Assembly: GCA_016706365.1 (NCBI GenBank)
Contig: JADJJU010000006.1
Span: 310,001-374,000, forward strand
DNA length: 64,000 nucleotides
From: Saprospiraceae bacterium
GTDB taxonomy: Bacteria > Bacteroidota > Bacteroidia > Chitinophagales > Saprospiraceae
Direction of reading: 5' to 3'
Below, piece by piece: positions 10,066 through 18,874 of the stretch. Position 1 is the first letter of the stretch, and the number at the start of each line of letters is the position of its first letter. The position numbers were made by a program, and so were the translations under genes. The notes beneath the pieces are model-generated. The model ran no database searches. It saw only the letters and a list, made by a program, of their open reading frames with translations, and had not been told where the DNA came from.

Positions 10066-10254
10066 AAATGTGAAATGTGAATGGTAAATAGTAAATGGTA
10101 AATGGTAAGAAGTAAGAAGTAAGAAGTAAGAAGTAAGATGTAAAATGAATAAATCCAGGTTAACCAGCAACCAGCAACCAGGTACGTGACTGGTTGTTTC
10201 ATTTTCAACTTTCAACTTTCAACTTTCAACTTTCAACTTTCAATTTTCAACTTC
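10066..10254. repeat. Intergenic simple-sequence repeats (GTAAGAA-type and TTTCAAC heptamers)
   Basis: Two low-complexity blocks lie between genes. At 10066-10146 imperfect units based on GTAAATG and AGTAAGA repeat many times. At 10203-10254 the heptamer TTTCAAC repeats about seven times with one AATTTTC variant. Similar units recur at 34692-34742 and 38011-38038 in this window, always outside genes, so this is a dispersed repeat family of the genome. Confidence 0.85.
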
Positions 10255-10274
10255 TAATTTCTACCTCCTTACCC

Positions 10275-10943
10275 CTAAAATCTAAACCCAACCCGCAATC
10301 CCGCCTGCAGGGAAGTCATATTACTCTTTTCTCTGGAGCTTTCAGTCTCGATTTGTAATGTAGAAGCGAGTCCTTCCCAATTGGGAGTAATGTGATATAA
10401 ATAAGTTACATAAGGAGTCAGAGTAATCAAATCAATGATCCCGATATCTATTCCTGCACCTATTCCGGCTTGAAAAACCACCTGCGAGCTTCCTTCCGGA
10501 AATGCATTTGATACAGGATAATTTTGCATGGCGGCTCCGGCAGCAGCCATCAGAAAAAAGCCTTTGCTGAACCAGGGGGATTGATTTGAAAAAGTTGGAC
10601 AATTGCAATCAGCTTCAAAATCCAGTACATAAAAGTGGGTATTTACACGTCCGTAATAACTTGTATATGTAAGGTTTTGTGCAGACTGCTTAAAAGCTGT
10701 GTGAGTAGTAAAGCCAATTTCGGGAAAAAATTCAATCCGATAATTCTCCAGTCTAAACCAATAATCAAGTCCGACTCCGAAAACTGATGATGCATAAGTG
10801 GGATCATTGGGCGACATATCCGCCAGAGCTTCCCATGACCTGGCATTTAAATTCTGATGATGTAGTCTGATTCCAATTTGTCCTGAGACATTCACTGCAC
10901 AAAATAGCAGGATTATGAAAAACAAGTTGTTGAATTGATTCAT
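10275..10943 (-). CDS. Outer-membrane beta-barrel protein
   Basis: A 222-residue exported protein with signal MNQFNNLFFIILLFCAVNVSGQ. The mature chain alternates polar and hydrophobic residues in short strands (FGVGLDYWFRLENYRIEFFPEIGF, read in part) and ends in LQAGLRVGFRF, a C-terminal Phe typical of barrels folded by BAM. It probably forms a small eight-stranded barrel; the function is unknown. A loop with CNCPTF may hold a disulphide. Start at ATG 10943; the longer frame to TTG 10979 lacks a believable signal n-region. An AAAGGAGA motif sits about 20 bp upstream, a loose spacing. Confidence 0.75.
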   Translation of the reverse strand: MNQFNNLFFIILLFCAVNVSGQIGIRLHHQNLNARSWEALADMSPNDPTYASSVFGVGLDYWFRLENYRIEFFPEIGFTTHTAFKQSAQNLTYTSYYGRVNTHFYVLDFEADCNCPTFSNQSPWFSKGFFLMAAAGAAMQNYPVSNAFPEGSSQVVFQAGIGAGIDIGIIDLITLTPYVTYLYHITPNWEGLASTLQIETESSREKSNMTSLQAGLRVGFRF

Positions 10944-11102
10944 CTTATTCCATTGATTTATACTTCTCCTTTCAAACAATATTCAAAACGTAAAAGAACA
11001 ACATTTAGACATATAATCAATAAAGAATGTTTTTTACTGCGATGAGGATTACTAAAATTTGTGCCTTCGTGCTTTAAAAATGATGATTCCATCAGCTCTC
11101 TG

Positions 11103-11110
11103 TATCTTTG
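11103..11110 (+). promoter_or_regulatory. Bacteroidota -7 element upstream of rimO
   Basis: TATCTTTG matches TAnnTTTG and lies 17 bp before the TTG start of rimO. No clear TTG -33 partner is seen at the expected distance, so confidence is moderate. Confidence 0.45.
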
Positions 11111-11127
11111 TATCAAAATTAAAGTAA

Positions 11128-12444
11128 TTGAAGACTAAAGCACAAAATAATTTTAAAGTGAATGTGGTCACTTTGGGTTGTTCTAAAAATCTTGTGGATA
11201 GTGAGAATTTGATCACTCAATTGGCTCACAACGAGATCAATGTCACACATATAGATGGAGAGACAGATGCAGATGTGATCATTGTAAATACATGTGGTTT
11301 TATTGATTTGGCTAAGGAAGAATCTATCAATACGATCCTTCATTATGCTGATAAAAAGAATTCAGGAGAAATAGAAAGACTATTTGTCACTGGATGTCTG
11401 TCCCAGAGATACAAGGATCAGCTGGAGGAAGAGATTCCTGAAGTGGATGGATATTTCGGCACAATGGATATGCCTGCCTTGCTTGCCAGATTTGAAGCTG
11501 ATTACCGCCATGAACTGATAGGAGAACGGATGATTACTACTCCTCAGCATTTTGCATATTTGAAAATCTCCGAAGGCTGTAATCGTACCTGTTCATTTTG
11601 TGCCATTCCACTCATGAGGGGAGGACATATTTCCAGAACTATTGAATCTTTGGTACAGGAAGCTACCTACCTGGCAGCTCAGGGAGTTAAAGAATTGATT
11701 CTAATTGCTCAGGAACTGACCTATTATGGACTAGATTTGTACAAAAGGAGAGCACTACCAGAATTGATGGATGCTCTTAATAGGATTGATGGTGTTCAAT
11801 GGATAAGACTCCATTATGCTTACCCAAGTAAATTTCCCATGGAAATTTTCGATGCAATCAGACGGAATGATAAAATATGTAATTATCTGGACATGCCATT
11901 GCAGCATGCTTCCGATAATATGCTGAAAGCCATGCGCAGGCAGACTACCCGGGAATACCAGGCAGAATTAATTAACACAGCCAGAGCTATTGTTCCGGAT
12001 ATTGCAATTCGGACCACTATGTTGGTGGGATTTCCCGGAGAAACTGAAGAAGATTTTGAAGATATGTGTGATTTTGTAAGAGAAATGCGATTCGAGCGGC
12101 TTGGTGTCTTTCAGTACTCACATGAAGAGAGTACTCATGGATACGAAATGGAGGATGATGTCCCGGCTGAATTAAAAGAGGAAAGAGCAAATACTTTGAT
12201 GGATATCCAGAGAAGTATTTCACTTGAAAAGAATCAGGAAAAAATAGGGCTGACACTAAAAATTTTAATTGACAGAAAAGAAGGAGATTCCTATGTCGGT
12301 CGCACAGAGTACGACTCACCGGAAGTGGATAATGAAGTCTTTGTAAGTGTTCAGAACCATTATTTGAGAACTGGTGATTTTATCATGGCCACCATCACAG
12401 ATGCGACGGAATATGATTTGTATGCTGAGTTGGCAACAAGTTGA
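11128..12444 (+). CDS. rimO: Ribosomal protein S12 methylthiotransferase RimO
   Basis: Radical-SAM enzyme that adds a methylthio group to the conserved aspartate of ribosomal protein S12. The 438-residue protein has the N-terminal UPF0004 domain (NVVTLGCSKNLVDSENL, NTCGFID, VTGCLSQRY: cysteines for the auxiliary iron-sulphur cluster). The radical-SAM motif is EGCNRTCSFCAIP (CxxxCxxC, residues about 149-161) and a C-terminal TRAM domain ends near ATEYDLYAEL. TTG at 11128 directly follows an in-frame stop and gives the usual short lead before the first motif. LGCSKNLVD favours RimO over the related tRNA enzyme MiaB. Confidence 0.95.
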   Translation: MKTKAQNNFKVNVVTLGCSKNLVDSENLITQLAHNEINVTHIDGETDADVIIVNTCGFIDLAKEESINTILHYADKKNSGEIERLFVTGCLSQRYKDQLEEEIPEVDGYFGTMDMPALLARFEADYRHELIGERMITTPQHFAYLKISEGCNRTCSFCAIPLMRGGHISRTIESLVQEATYLAAQGVKELILIAQELTYYGLDLYKRRALPELMDALNRIDGVQWIRLHYAYPSKFPMEIFDAIRRNDKICNYLDMPLQHASDNMLKAMRRQTTREYQAELINTARAIVPDIAIRTTMLVGFPGETEEDFEDMCDFVREMRFERLGVFQYSHEESTHGYEMEDDVPAELKEERANTLMDIQRSISLEKNQEKIGLTLKILIDRKEGDSYVGRTEYDSPEVDNEVFVSVQNHYLRTGDFIMATITDATEYDLYAELATS

Positions 12445-12982
12445 TTTTCTAATTTGCAGATTAATTTTATTTTTAATCTTTTGCTTCATTTCTCTGTTTA
12501 TTTCAAAACTTCTTATGCAGGCCATATTTGCAAGATATTTTCTACCGGCACCATCTCCTCCAATCCAGGCGATCAGTATCTTCGTATCTTTTCTCGTTGT
12601 TGTCTTATTAAGTAAAATAGTAGGATATATTGGCTGGATTTCACCAGGAGAAAAGTTTCCGTGGGTATTAGCAGGCTCTTTCATCTTACTATTCAGTATG
12701 TTCAATTCTGTTTTGTTTTTAAATGCTTTATCACCTGCTAAATACTACAGAAATTCAATTTATAGCTTCGCTGGCCTTGCAGTTTTGTCAGGCTTAAGTG
12801 CATATTTGATTTCAGGTTTGAGCCTGAGCGAAGCAGGAAGTTTTAGATGGATTTTTCTTGTTTTAACAGTGGGATATATTGTTTTTTTATCGATTGTTGG
12901 TGCCATGAAAGCGATTATGGAGCTTGCAAAACAAAAGGATACCCGAAATTTTGATGGAAGGAGACATCGGTTGAAGCGGTAG
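12422..12982 (+). CDS. Small polytopic membrane protein, unknown function
   Basis: About 186 residues with five hydrophobic segments (FLICRLILFLIFCFISLFI, AISIFVSFLVVVLLSKIVGY, VLAGSFILLFSMFNSVLFL, and two near the C-terminus including IFLVLTVGYIVFLSIVGAM) and a basic tail GRRHRLKR. The ATG at 12422 lies inside the end of rimO (23-bp overlap), suggesting coupling. The earlier in-frame ATG at 12374 would bury more of rimO. I recognise no family. The basic C-terminus predicts a cytoplasmic end. Confidence 0.6.
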   Translation: MLSWQQVDFLICRLILFLIFCFISLFISKLLMQAIFARYFLPAPSPPIQAISIFVSFLVVVLLSKIVGYIGWISPGEKFPWVLAGSFILLFSMFNSVLFLNALSPAKYYRNSIYSFAGLAVLSGLSAYLISGLSLSEAGSFRWIFLVLTVGYIVFLSIVGAMKAIMELAKQKDTRNFDGRRHRLKR

Positions 12983-12984
12983 TA

Positions 12985-13160
12985 AACAGCCGCTGCTAGC
13001 TGTTAGCTTTTAGCTTCTGGCTAAACAGCCGAAACCGCCGCTTTTTGCCTTTGGCTCTGTGCAACACTAATTATTGCATTCGAGACGTCACTTTTGACAT
13101 CTAAGAGGTTAAAAATGTCACTTTTTGCCGAAGGCAAAAATCGTCACCTTTTGAACGCAG
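12985..13160. repeat. Intergenic repeat block (GCTAGC/TTAGC words and GTCAC boxes)
   Basis: 12985-13036 holds the GCTGTTAGC / TTCTGGCTAAACAGCC words of a dispersed family also found near 25713, 29247, 29911 and 30009. Then 13083-13180 has four imperfect copies of GTCACTTTT (GTCACTTTTGAC, GTCACTTTTTGCC, GTCACCTTTTGAA, GTCACCCG). A small palindrome, TTTTTGCCGAAGGCAAAAA, lies among them. These sit upstream of msrB; no promoter is certain. Confidence 0.6.
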
Positions 13161-13260
13161 TGAAGAATACGTCACCCGTTCCATGAATAAAGCCATTAGA
13201 GAACCATAATTTGAACAGTATGTTTAGTTCTTTTGATTCGAATTTATAAAAACACAGACC

Positions 13261-13767
13261 ATGAAAAATGTAATAAATGTTTTGATGCTCTTTTGTCTGA
13301 TGATTATGACAAATGCTGCATGTGCCCAAAAGGAGAAATCCAACTCTGCAACAGCTTCAAGTAAATCTTCAGTAGCAGGAAAAGTAAATCTGTCCGATTC
13401 AGAATGGAAAAAGAAACTTAGTGCTCAGGAATATGATGTGCTAAGAAAAAAAGGTACGGAAAGGGCATTTAGCGGAAAATATGATAAACATAAGGCAAAA
13501 GGTGTCTACTGCTGTGCGGCTTGCGGACAGGAACTGTTTGGTTCGGACACAAAATTTGATAGCGGCACAGGCTGGCCAAGCTTTTTTAAACCCGTAAATA
13601 AAACTGCAGTGACTGAGGACTCAGATACAGAATATGGAATGGTCAGAACTGAAGTCCTTTGTTCCAGATGTGATGGACATTTGGGTCATGTATTTGACGA
13701 TGGGCCCAAACCAACAGGTCTCAGATATTGTATCAATTCGGTGTCATTGAGTTTTAAGCCGCAGTAA
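13261..13767 (+). CDS. msrB: Peptide-methionine (R)-S-oxide reductase, exported
   Basis: Reduces methionine-R-sulfoxide in proteins, here probably in the periplasm because residues 1-22 form a signal sequence with a Cys (MTNAACAQ) that may be lipidated. The MsrB core follows a Ser/Ala-rich linker: YCCAACGQ and VLCSRCDGHLGHVFDDG supply the four zinc-binding cysteines, FDSGTGWPSF is the substrate pocket, and GLRYCINSVSL holds the catalytic Cys (about residue 157). At 168 residues it is a stand-alone MsrB rather than an MsrA-MsrB fusion. A strong hairpin terminator follows within 25 bp. Confidence 0.93.
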   Translation: MKNVINVLMLFCLMIMTNAACAQKEKSNSATASSKSSVAGKVNLSDSEWKKKLSAQEYDVLRKKGTERAFSGKYDKHKAKGVYCCAACGQELFGSDTKFDSGTGWPSFFKPVNKTAVTEDSDTEYGMVRTEVLCSRCDGHLGHVFDDGPKPTGLRYCINSVSLSFKPQ

Positions 13768-13787
13768 AAAATTTTTGTTGAATATTT

Positions 13788-13828
13788 AAATGTCAAAATG
13801 GGTATATCCTGTTTTGACATTTTTTTTT
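13788..13828 (+). terminator. Rho-independent terminator of msrB
   Basis: A perfect inverted repeat, AAATGTCAAAA (13788-13798) with TTTTGACATTT (13812-13822), is followed by a T-run to 13828. It lies just after the msrB stop and in its orientation. Confidence 0.85.
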
Positions 13829-14177
13829 AGTGGAAGACGGTTTATTATAAATCAAATATTGAAACATGAAGATGCGTTGATAAAATTCAGCATCAAAATT
13901 TGGATACTTTTTACAATCCATTCATTTCCAAGCTAAAAAGCTTTCGATCCTCACCTGAAAAAGTAGTGTTTTTGTCGAATATTCGTCGCCTTTTATCCGA
14001 TTTTACATTATTTCAACAACTCTCTTCAAACGAATTGTCACTGATTTGCATCTTAGGTATAGTATGTTTAAACATACCACTTATTCTCAATTCAAACTAT
14101 GTAAAAGTGACACAATTATATTACAAAAACCCTCATTTATTTTAAACCCAAATTGGAAACCCCTTTCTATGAAAACA
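13829..14177. promoter_or_regulatory. Leader region of the STAND gene with a 16-bp perfect palindrome
   Basis: This gene-free gap of about 350 bp is AT-rich. It contains the perfect palindrome GTATGTTTAAACATAC at 14062-14077, about 100 bp before the STAND protein start. That would suit a dimeric repressor or activator site. A short open frame at 13900-14145 starts with TTG and has no protein-like features, so it is not called. Confidence 0.45.
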
Positions 14178-16876
14178 ATGATTAAAACCCTGACCAAAGA
14201 CTTCGTGTATTCGTAAGTTCCACACTCCAGGAGCTGGCAGATGAACGACTTGCAGTTAAGGAAGCCATCTCAACCCTGAATCTTATTCCTGTCATGTTTG
14301 AATTAGGCGCAAGACCTTATACCCCAAGAGATCTTTATACCGCCTATCTTCAACAGAGCCACATTTTTATAGGTATTTACTGGCAAAATTATGGCTGGGT
14401 AGCTCCTGACATGAATATTTCCGGCTTAGAGGATGAATTCCAGCTTTCCGCCGATATGCCACGTTTGATGTATATCAAAGAGCCATCCCCGGAAAGATCT
14501 CCTGAATTGAAAAGAATGATTGGCGAAATTGGACAATCAGGTGTTTCGTACAAATCTTTTAAAACACTTGATGAGCTGAAATCTTTGGTTATTAATGATT
14601 TATCGATTCTATTCACGGAAAGATTTGAATCATCTTTAGCCGGAGGCAACCTATCCCTGGAATCAGATGTACTCAATGAAGAATTTCCTGTTCCACCCAT
14701 GCCTATGATCGGAAGGGAAATGGTTGTCACTTCAATACTGGACCTTTTACACAACAATGAAGTAAGGCTTTTAACCCTCTCCGGAACCGGAGGTATGGGA
14801 AAGACACGTGTAGCCCTTGAGGTTATTCGCAGATATAAAAGTGCAGGATATGGTTTGGTTTGTTTTATTCCTCTGGCGAATGTCGATCAGTCTGATAATG
14901 TTCCCTCAGCCATTCTGAGAAAAGCATTTCCAGCTGCGAAGACTGAAGGTTCATCCATGCAATTACTCATTGATTTATTTAAGAACAAAAAAGTACTCCT
15001 GGTACTGGATAACTTTGAGCATCTGATTGAAGCCCGTCTCACAGTTTCGGAGTTGTTACAACATTGCCCTGATTTACGGATCCTTGTAACCAGTCGTGAA
15101 TTGCTCCATATTTCGGGCGAGTTTGAATTTGCTTTACAACCATTAGAACTTGCATCAGCTGATCAGGACTTCAAATCACTACATCAAATTCCTACCGCCG
15201 TTGAGCTCTTTATTCAACGAAGCAAAAATATCAAATTCAGCTTTGAATTGAACGAAGAGAATTATAGAGTAATCAGAGAAATTTGCTTCCTTTTAGATGG
15301 AATTCCTCTGGCTATTGAATTGGCAGCTGCAAGAACAAGACTTTTGTCGCCATCTCAAATTTTGAACTTATTGAAGAAGAGTCTGAATGTTCTGAAAGCA
15401 GAAAATCATGACATGCCAGATCGCCATCAGACTCTCAAAGCTACTGTAGACTGGAGTTTTGCTTTATTAACTCCGGCAGAACAAAGGACTATAAGCATGT
15501 TGTCTGTTTTTGCAGGTGGTGGATCTCTGGAAGCGGCGTCTCTTATTGGTTCGGATAATGAGTATTCCGGTGATATTTGGGCCTTCCCCCGCAAGGGATT
15601 TTATTTATCAGAATGCATAGAAAATGTTCTTCGCAATGATATTAATGAAGTTGATTTTCTTGAATCAGCTGAATCGCTTTTGACAAAGAGTTTGATGTTT
15701 ACTTCTGTAGATCAGCAGGGTTTATTGAGAATGAATTTTTATCAAACGATCAGACATTATTGTCTTGAAAAATTGAGAGAATTTGGTTTGGAGCAGCTGG
15801 CATTCAAAAAGCATCTGTTGTACTACCTGTATCTGGCAGAACATGTTTGGTCAAAGTTGAGAAGCGAAGATGCTGAATCATCATATATAACGCTGGATAA
15901 TGATCTGAATAATATTGAATCGGCATTGCAATGGAGCGTAGCCAATGAGCCACTAGCAGGTCTGAGATTGGCTCTCGCAATGGCTGAATACTGGGATACC
16001 AGAAACAGATCAGGAGAATCATGTTTTTGGCTGGAGAAATTACTGGCTGCAAATGCACATCATGAAGATGCAAATTTTGAGATTTTCTGCCTTGCCAGGA
16101 TGGAATTATCCCGGGCCAAATTTAGGATTGGTGAATTTGATCAATCATGGAATCTGGCTGTGGATTGCCTTAAACAATCAAAAGAGAAAAGTAATGTATA
16201 TTTCATGACAGATGCTCTTGTGATACAGTCTCTGATCAATGTCTATGCACACAGGAACGAGTTGAAAGATGAGATTCTTGAAGAAGCAATTGCCCGTGCG
16301 ACATCGGTTAACTACAAGATGGCATTACTGGACTGTTATCAATTCAAATCTGCGGATAAGATTTTTAGTGGGTTTGCAACAGAAGGGATAAGTTGGGCCA
16401 AGGAAAGCCTACAACTTGCAAAACAGTTGATGGCAAAAAGATGGGAAGCCATTGCTCACATATTCTTAGGATTTGGTTATTTGCAGGTAGGATCATTTAC
16501 TGAAGCAAAAGACCACTTCAGGAATGCTTTGATCTGCACGCAAAATCTTAGTGATCAGTTACTGCCTGTGTATTCTATTTTAGGTTTGGGTCAGATTGCA
16601 TTGGCTACTCAGCAAATCCAAAAAGGTTGCATGTACCTGGGTGTATTGGATGCATTCTATAGTAAGCCCGGCGCTGCTTTTGTTCCTATCGTACACAGTA
16701 TGTATACTTCTACATTGGAACATTTGAAAAGCCTTGGATTGGAGCATCTGGATATTTTGATGGATGAAGGTAGAAAAGTCAGATTGAATGAAGCGATTCA
16801 GATGGCGATGGAAGATCATGTAGAGAATCCCTCAGTTGATGTTCAAAGTCAAGTGGAAGAAGCGGTGATGGTTTAA
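14178..16876 (+). CDS. DUF4062-STAND ATPase-TPR protein (one frameshift near the start)
   Basis: A multidomain signalling NTPase of about 899 residues after correction. The N-terminal DUF4062 domain reads LRVFVSSTLQELADER ... VMFELGARPY ... IFIGIYWQNYGWVAPDM. Next is an NB-ARC/STAND-type ATPase: Walker A in SGTGGMGKTR, Walker B in VLLVLDNFEHL, sensor in ILVTSRELL, and a DGIPLAIELAAARTRLL (GxP-like) motif. The C-terminal 400 residues are TPR-like helices. The good frame opens without a start codon. Adding one C to the CCC at 14188-14190 joins it to ATG 14178 as MIKTPDQRLRVF, the standard DUF4062 N-terminus. STAND proteins of this build are ligand-triggered switches, including anti-phage sensors; the role here is unknown. 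A terminator follows. Confidence 0.88.
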
Positions 16877-16914
16877 TCCGGGTAGGAGCGAGGCTCTTAC
16901 TTCAAATAATTATT

Positions 16915-16963
16915 CGGTCTTGTTGTAATGAACCAGGGTTCAAGTGCAGCAAGACCGTTTTTT
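16915..16963 (+). terminator. Terminator of the STAND gene
   Basis: The stem CGGTCTTGTTG (16915-16925) pairs with CAGCAAGACCG (16947-16957, one G-T pair), followed by TTTTTT. It begins 38 bp after the STAND stop and isolates this gene as a single transcription unit. Confidence 0.85.
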
Positions 16964-16996
16964 ATTTTAATAATATTCTTAGATTGAGCACTATTC

Positions 16997-17026
16997 TTGC
17001 TAATATGAAATATTGAATTAACTTTG
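16997..17026 (+). promoter_or_regulatory. Bacteroidota promoter of the membrane protein/regulator pair
   Basis: TTG at 16997-16999, a 19-bp spacer and TAACTTTG at 17019-17026 match the Bacteroidota -33/-7 consensus. The ATG of the downstream gene follows 18 bp later. Confidence 0.65.
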
Positions 17027-17044
17027 CAATCAAAAGTACTTTTA

Positions 17045-17671
17045 ATGAAAGAGGAAAAGGATTACATTCAGGATATAAGCGAGATCCGTTCCATGATGGA
17101 GCGCTCTTCCAAGTTCCTTTCGCTCTCTGGCTGGGCGGGAATTATGGCAGGTTTGTATGCACTGGCAGGGGCATGGATTGCCTATGATATATTCTACTTT
17201 AATCCGGATGAAGTCATTTATGAAAATTTAAGCTCCGGAAGTACATCTCCGGGAATTTGGAAAGTTATCATTCTTGCTCTTTCTATTCTGGTTCTGACAA
17301 TTATTTCTGCCATAGTTCTCTCATCGAAGAAGGCAACTAAGAAATCAGAAAAGCTATGGAATGCCACTTCCAGAAGATTGTTAATTAATCTGGGTGTGCC
17401 TTTGGTATCAGGGGGATTGCTAATTCTGATTCTGATTTCCAAAGGATACATTGGCTTCATAGCGCCATTTACTTTGATTTTTTACGGATTGGCGCTGTAT
17501 AATGCGGGCAGATTTACTTACTCTGAGATTCAGACTCTGGGACTTATTGAAATTGTACTTGGACTGATCAGCTCTTACTTTATTGGATATGGTTTGTTAT
17601 TTTGGGCTCTGGGATTTGGAGTACTACATATCATATATGGTATTTATATTCATTACAAGTACGAAAGGTGA
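17045..17671 (+). CDS. Polytopic membrane protein partner of a winged-helix regulator
   Basis: A 208-residue protein with a charged N-terminus (MKEEKDYIQDISEIRSMMERS) and six hydrophobic segments, including WAGIMAGLYALAGAWIAY, VIILALSILVLTIISAIVL, YIGFIAPFTLIFYGLAL and YFIGYGLLFWALGFGVLHIIYG. Start at ATG 17045, which follows a good promoter; the frame to 17024 is rejected because it would begin inside the -7 element. Its TGA stop overlaps the GTG start of a winged-helix regulator, so the two are translated together. In Bacteroidota such pairs are common, and the regulator probably controls the operon. Function unknown. Confidence 0.75.
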   Translation: MKEEKDYIQDISEIRSMMERSSKFLSLSGWAGIMAGLYALAGAWIAYDIFYFNPDEVIYENLSSGSTSPGIWKVIILALSILVLTIISAIVLSSKKATKKSEKLWNATSRRLLINLGVPLVSGGLLILILISKGYIGFIAPFTLIFYGLALYNAGRFTYSEIQTLGLIEIVLGLISSYFIGYGLLFWALGFGVLHIIYGIYIHYKYER

Positions 17672-17967
17672 AAATATCAATAGAAGGACTTCACAAAGCT
17701 TTTGAAAGCAGAATAAGGCTAGGTATCATGTCAGCGCTGGCTGTTAATGATACACTGGACTTCAATGCCTTGAAAGAGTACCTTGACCTGACAGATGGAA
17801 ATTTAGCAAGTCATTTAAAAGGTCTTGAAAAGGAAGCCTTTATTGATGTAAAAAAGTCATTCATAGGCAGAAAACCCAATACGACTTATTTCATGACCAA
17901 AGCCGGTAAAATTGCTTTCGATGCTCACCTTAAAGCCCTTGAAAAATTAATCAAGTCACAGAAATAG
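17668..17967 (+). CDS. Winged-helix transcriptional regulator
   Basis: A 99-residue DNA-binding protein. FESRIRLGIMSALAVNDTLDFNALKEYLDLTDGNLASHL (read in part) is a helix-turn-helix with a recognition helix at LTDGNLASHLKGLEKEAF, and GRKPNTTYFMTKAGKIAFDAHL forms the wing. It belongs to the MarR/PadR-like single-domain group with the TDGNLASHL signature common in Bacteroidota. The start is GTG 17668, overlapping the previous stop (GTGA). The frame continues upstream to 17602 inside the membrane-protein gene, which is not coding. It probably responds to a signal linked to its membrane partner. Confidence 0.85.
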   Translation: MKISIEGLHKAFESRIRLGIMSALAVNDTLDFNALKEYLDLTDGNLASHLKGLEKEAFIDVKKSFIGRKPNTTYFMTKAGKIAFDAHLKALEKLIKSQK

Positions 17968-18067
17968 ATATGAAATCAAATGTGTTTTTAACTAAAATTC
18001 CTTTTCAGGATACTTGTATGCTCCAGGTGTTGACGTACTGACCATTTTTTTGCTTTTTAACTTTGAA

Positions 18068-18093
18068 ATACAAAGAACTTTAATACTTTGTAT
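18068..18093. promoter_or_regulatory. Inverted repeat upstream of the DoxX gene
   Basis: ATACAAAG (18068-18075) and CTTTGTAT (18086-18093) form perfect 8-bp arms around a 10-bp loop, about 65 bp before the DoxX start. It may be an operator or a weak hairpin; no T-run follows. Confidence 0.4.
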
Positions 18094-18157
18094 ATAATTC
18101 GGACATCAATATAGAAATTCGGAACTAAAATCAAACTGTAAATTGAAAAACAAAACT

Positions 18158-18874
18158 ATGCGATTAGTATCAAGACTTGATGACATTCATTTGGAAGTAA
18201 AATCAAACAAATGGTTTGGATTTTTTGCAATATTTATTAGAATCGCCCTTGCGGCTGGCTTTATTCCTTCCGGATTGACTAAGATTTTTGACGAACGATT
18301 CACATCCTTGTCAATCAAACATCCAATGGGAAACTATCTTGAAGCACTTTACCACACAGGATACTATTACCATTTTATAGGGTATTTACAAGTTGCAGCA
18401 GCCTTATTATTGCTGATTCCATCAACGGCAACATTGGGAGCGGTGCTATATTTCCCTATAATCTTAAATATCTGCATCTTATCGCTGGCAGTTGGATTTG
18501 ATGGTTCTTTAGTTACTTCGCCATTAATGGTCCTTGCCAATCTTTACCTGCTTTGCTGGTATTATGACAGACTTAAATTTATCCTGCCATTTCATAAACC
18601 ACCAACAAATGTTCATTCGAACCAGATACTACAGACTAATAAATTCCCCCTAAAATTCTTTTTAGGCACTACTGTGACAATTATTCTGACAGTATTTATT
18701 ATTATAAATTCCTATACCAAAAAGACTAGAAACACCTTGCAAGAGTGCCAAAATGATTGTATCCAATCTGATAACTCAAAGCATTGCTTTGATTTTTGTG
18801 AATGTATTCATACTCATGGAAAATCATTTAACGAATGTGGAGCGGAACTCAGAAACTCAAAACAGAAAAAATGA
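18158..18874 (+). CDS. DoxX-like membrane protein with Cys-rich C-terminal tail
   Basis: A 238-residue protein with four DoxX-type hydrophobic helices. IRIALAAGFIPSGLTKIF is the classic first helix with its Ser-Gly-Lys turn, and YLQVAAALLLLIPSTATLGA is the second helix. After a hydrophilic loop there is a further helix (FFLGTTVTIILTVFIIINSY) and then a tail with six cysteines (ECQNDC, HCFDFCEC, NEC). DoxX proteins act in membrane redox or electron-transfer processes; the precise activity is unknown. The tail could bind metal or form disulphides. ATG 18158 is preferred; TTG 18143 would add five residues. Confidence 0.75.
   Translation: MRLVSRLDDIHLEVKSNKWFGFFAIFIRIALAAGFIPSGLTKIFDERFTSLSIKHPMGNYLEALYHTGYYYHFIGYLQVAAALLLLIPSTATLGAVLYFPIILNICILSLAVGFDGSLVTSPLMVLANLYLLCWYYDRLKFILPFHKPPTNVHSNQILQTNKFPLKFFLGTTVTIILTVFIIINSYTKKTRNTLQECQNDCIQSDNSKHCFDFCECIHTHGKSFNECGAELRNSKQKK

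Noticed and set aside
9636..10208. 190-residue version of the small exported protein
   Set aside because: The extra N-terminus translates the simple repeat; ATG 10025 has a good ribosome binding site and signal peptide.
10080..10254. Possible CRISPR-like array
   Set aside because: Units are 7 bp and contiguous with no spacers, so these are simple repeats.
13900..14145. 81-residue open frame before the STAND gene
   Set aside because: TTG start, no family features, and it covers the palindrome and leader. More likely chance.
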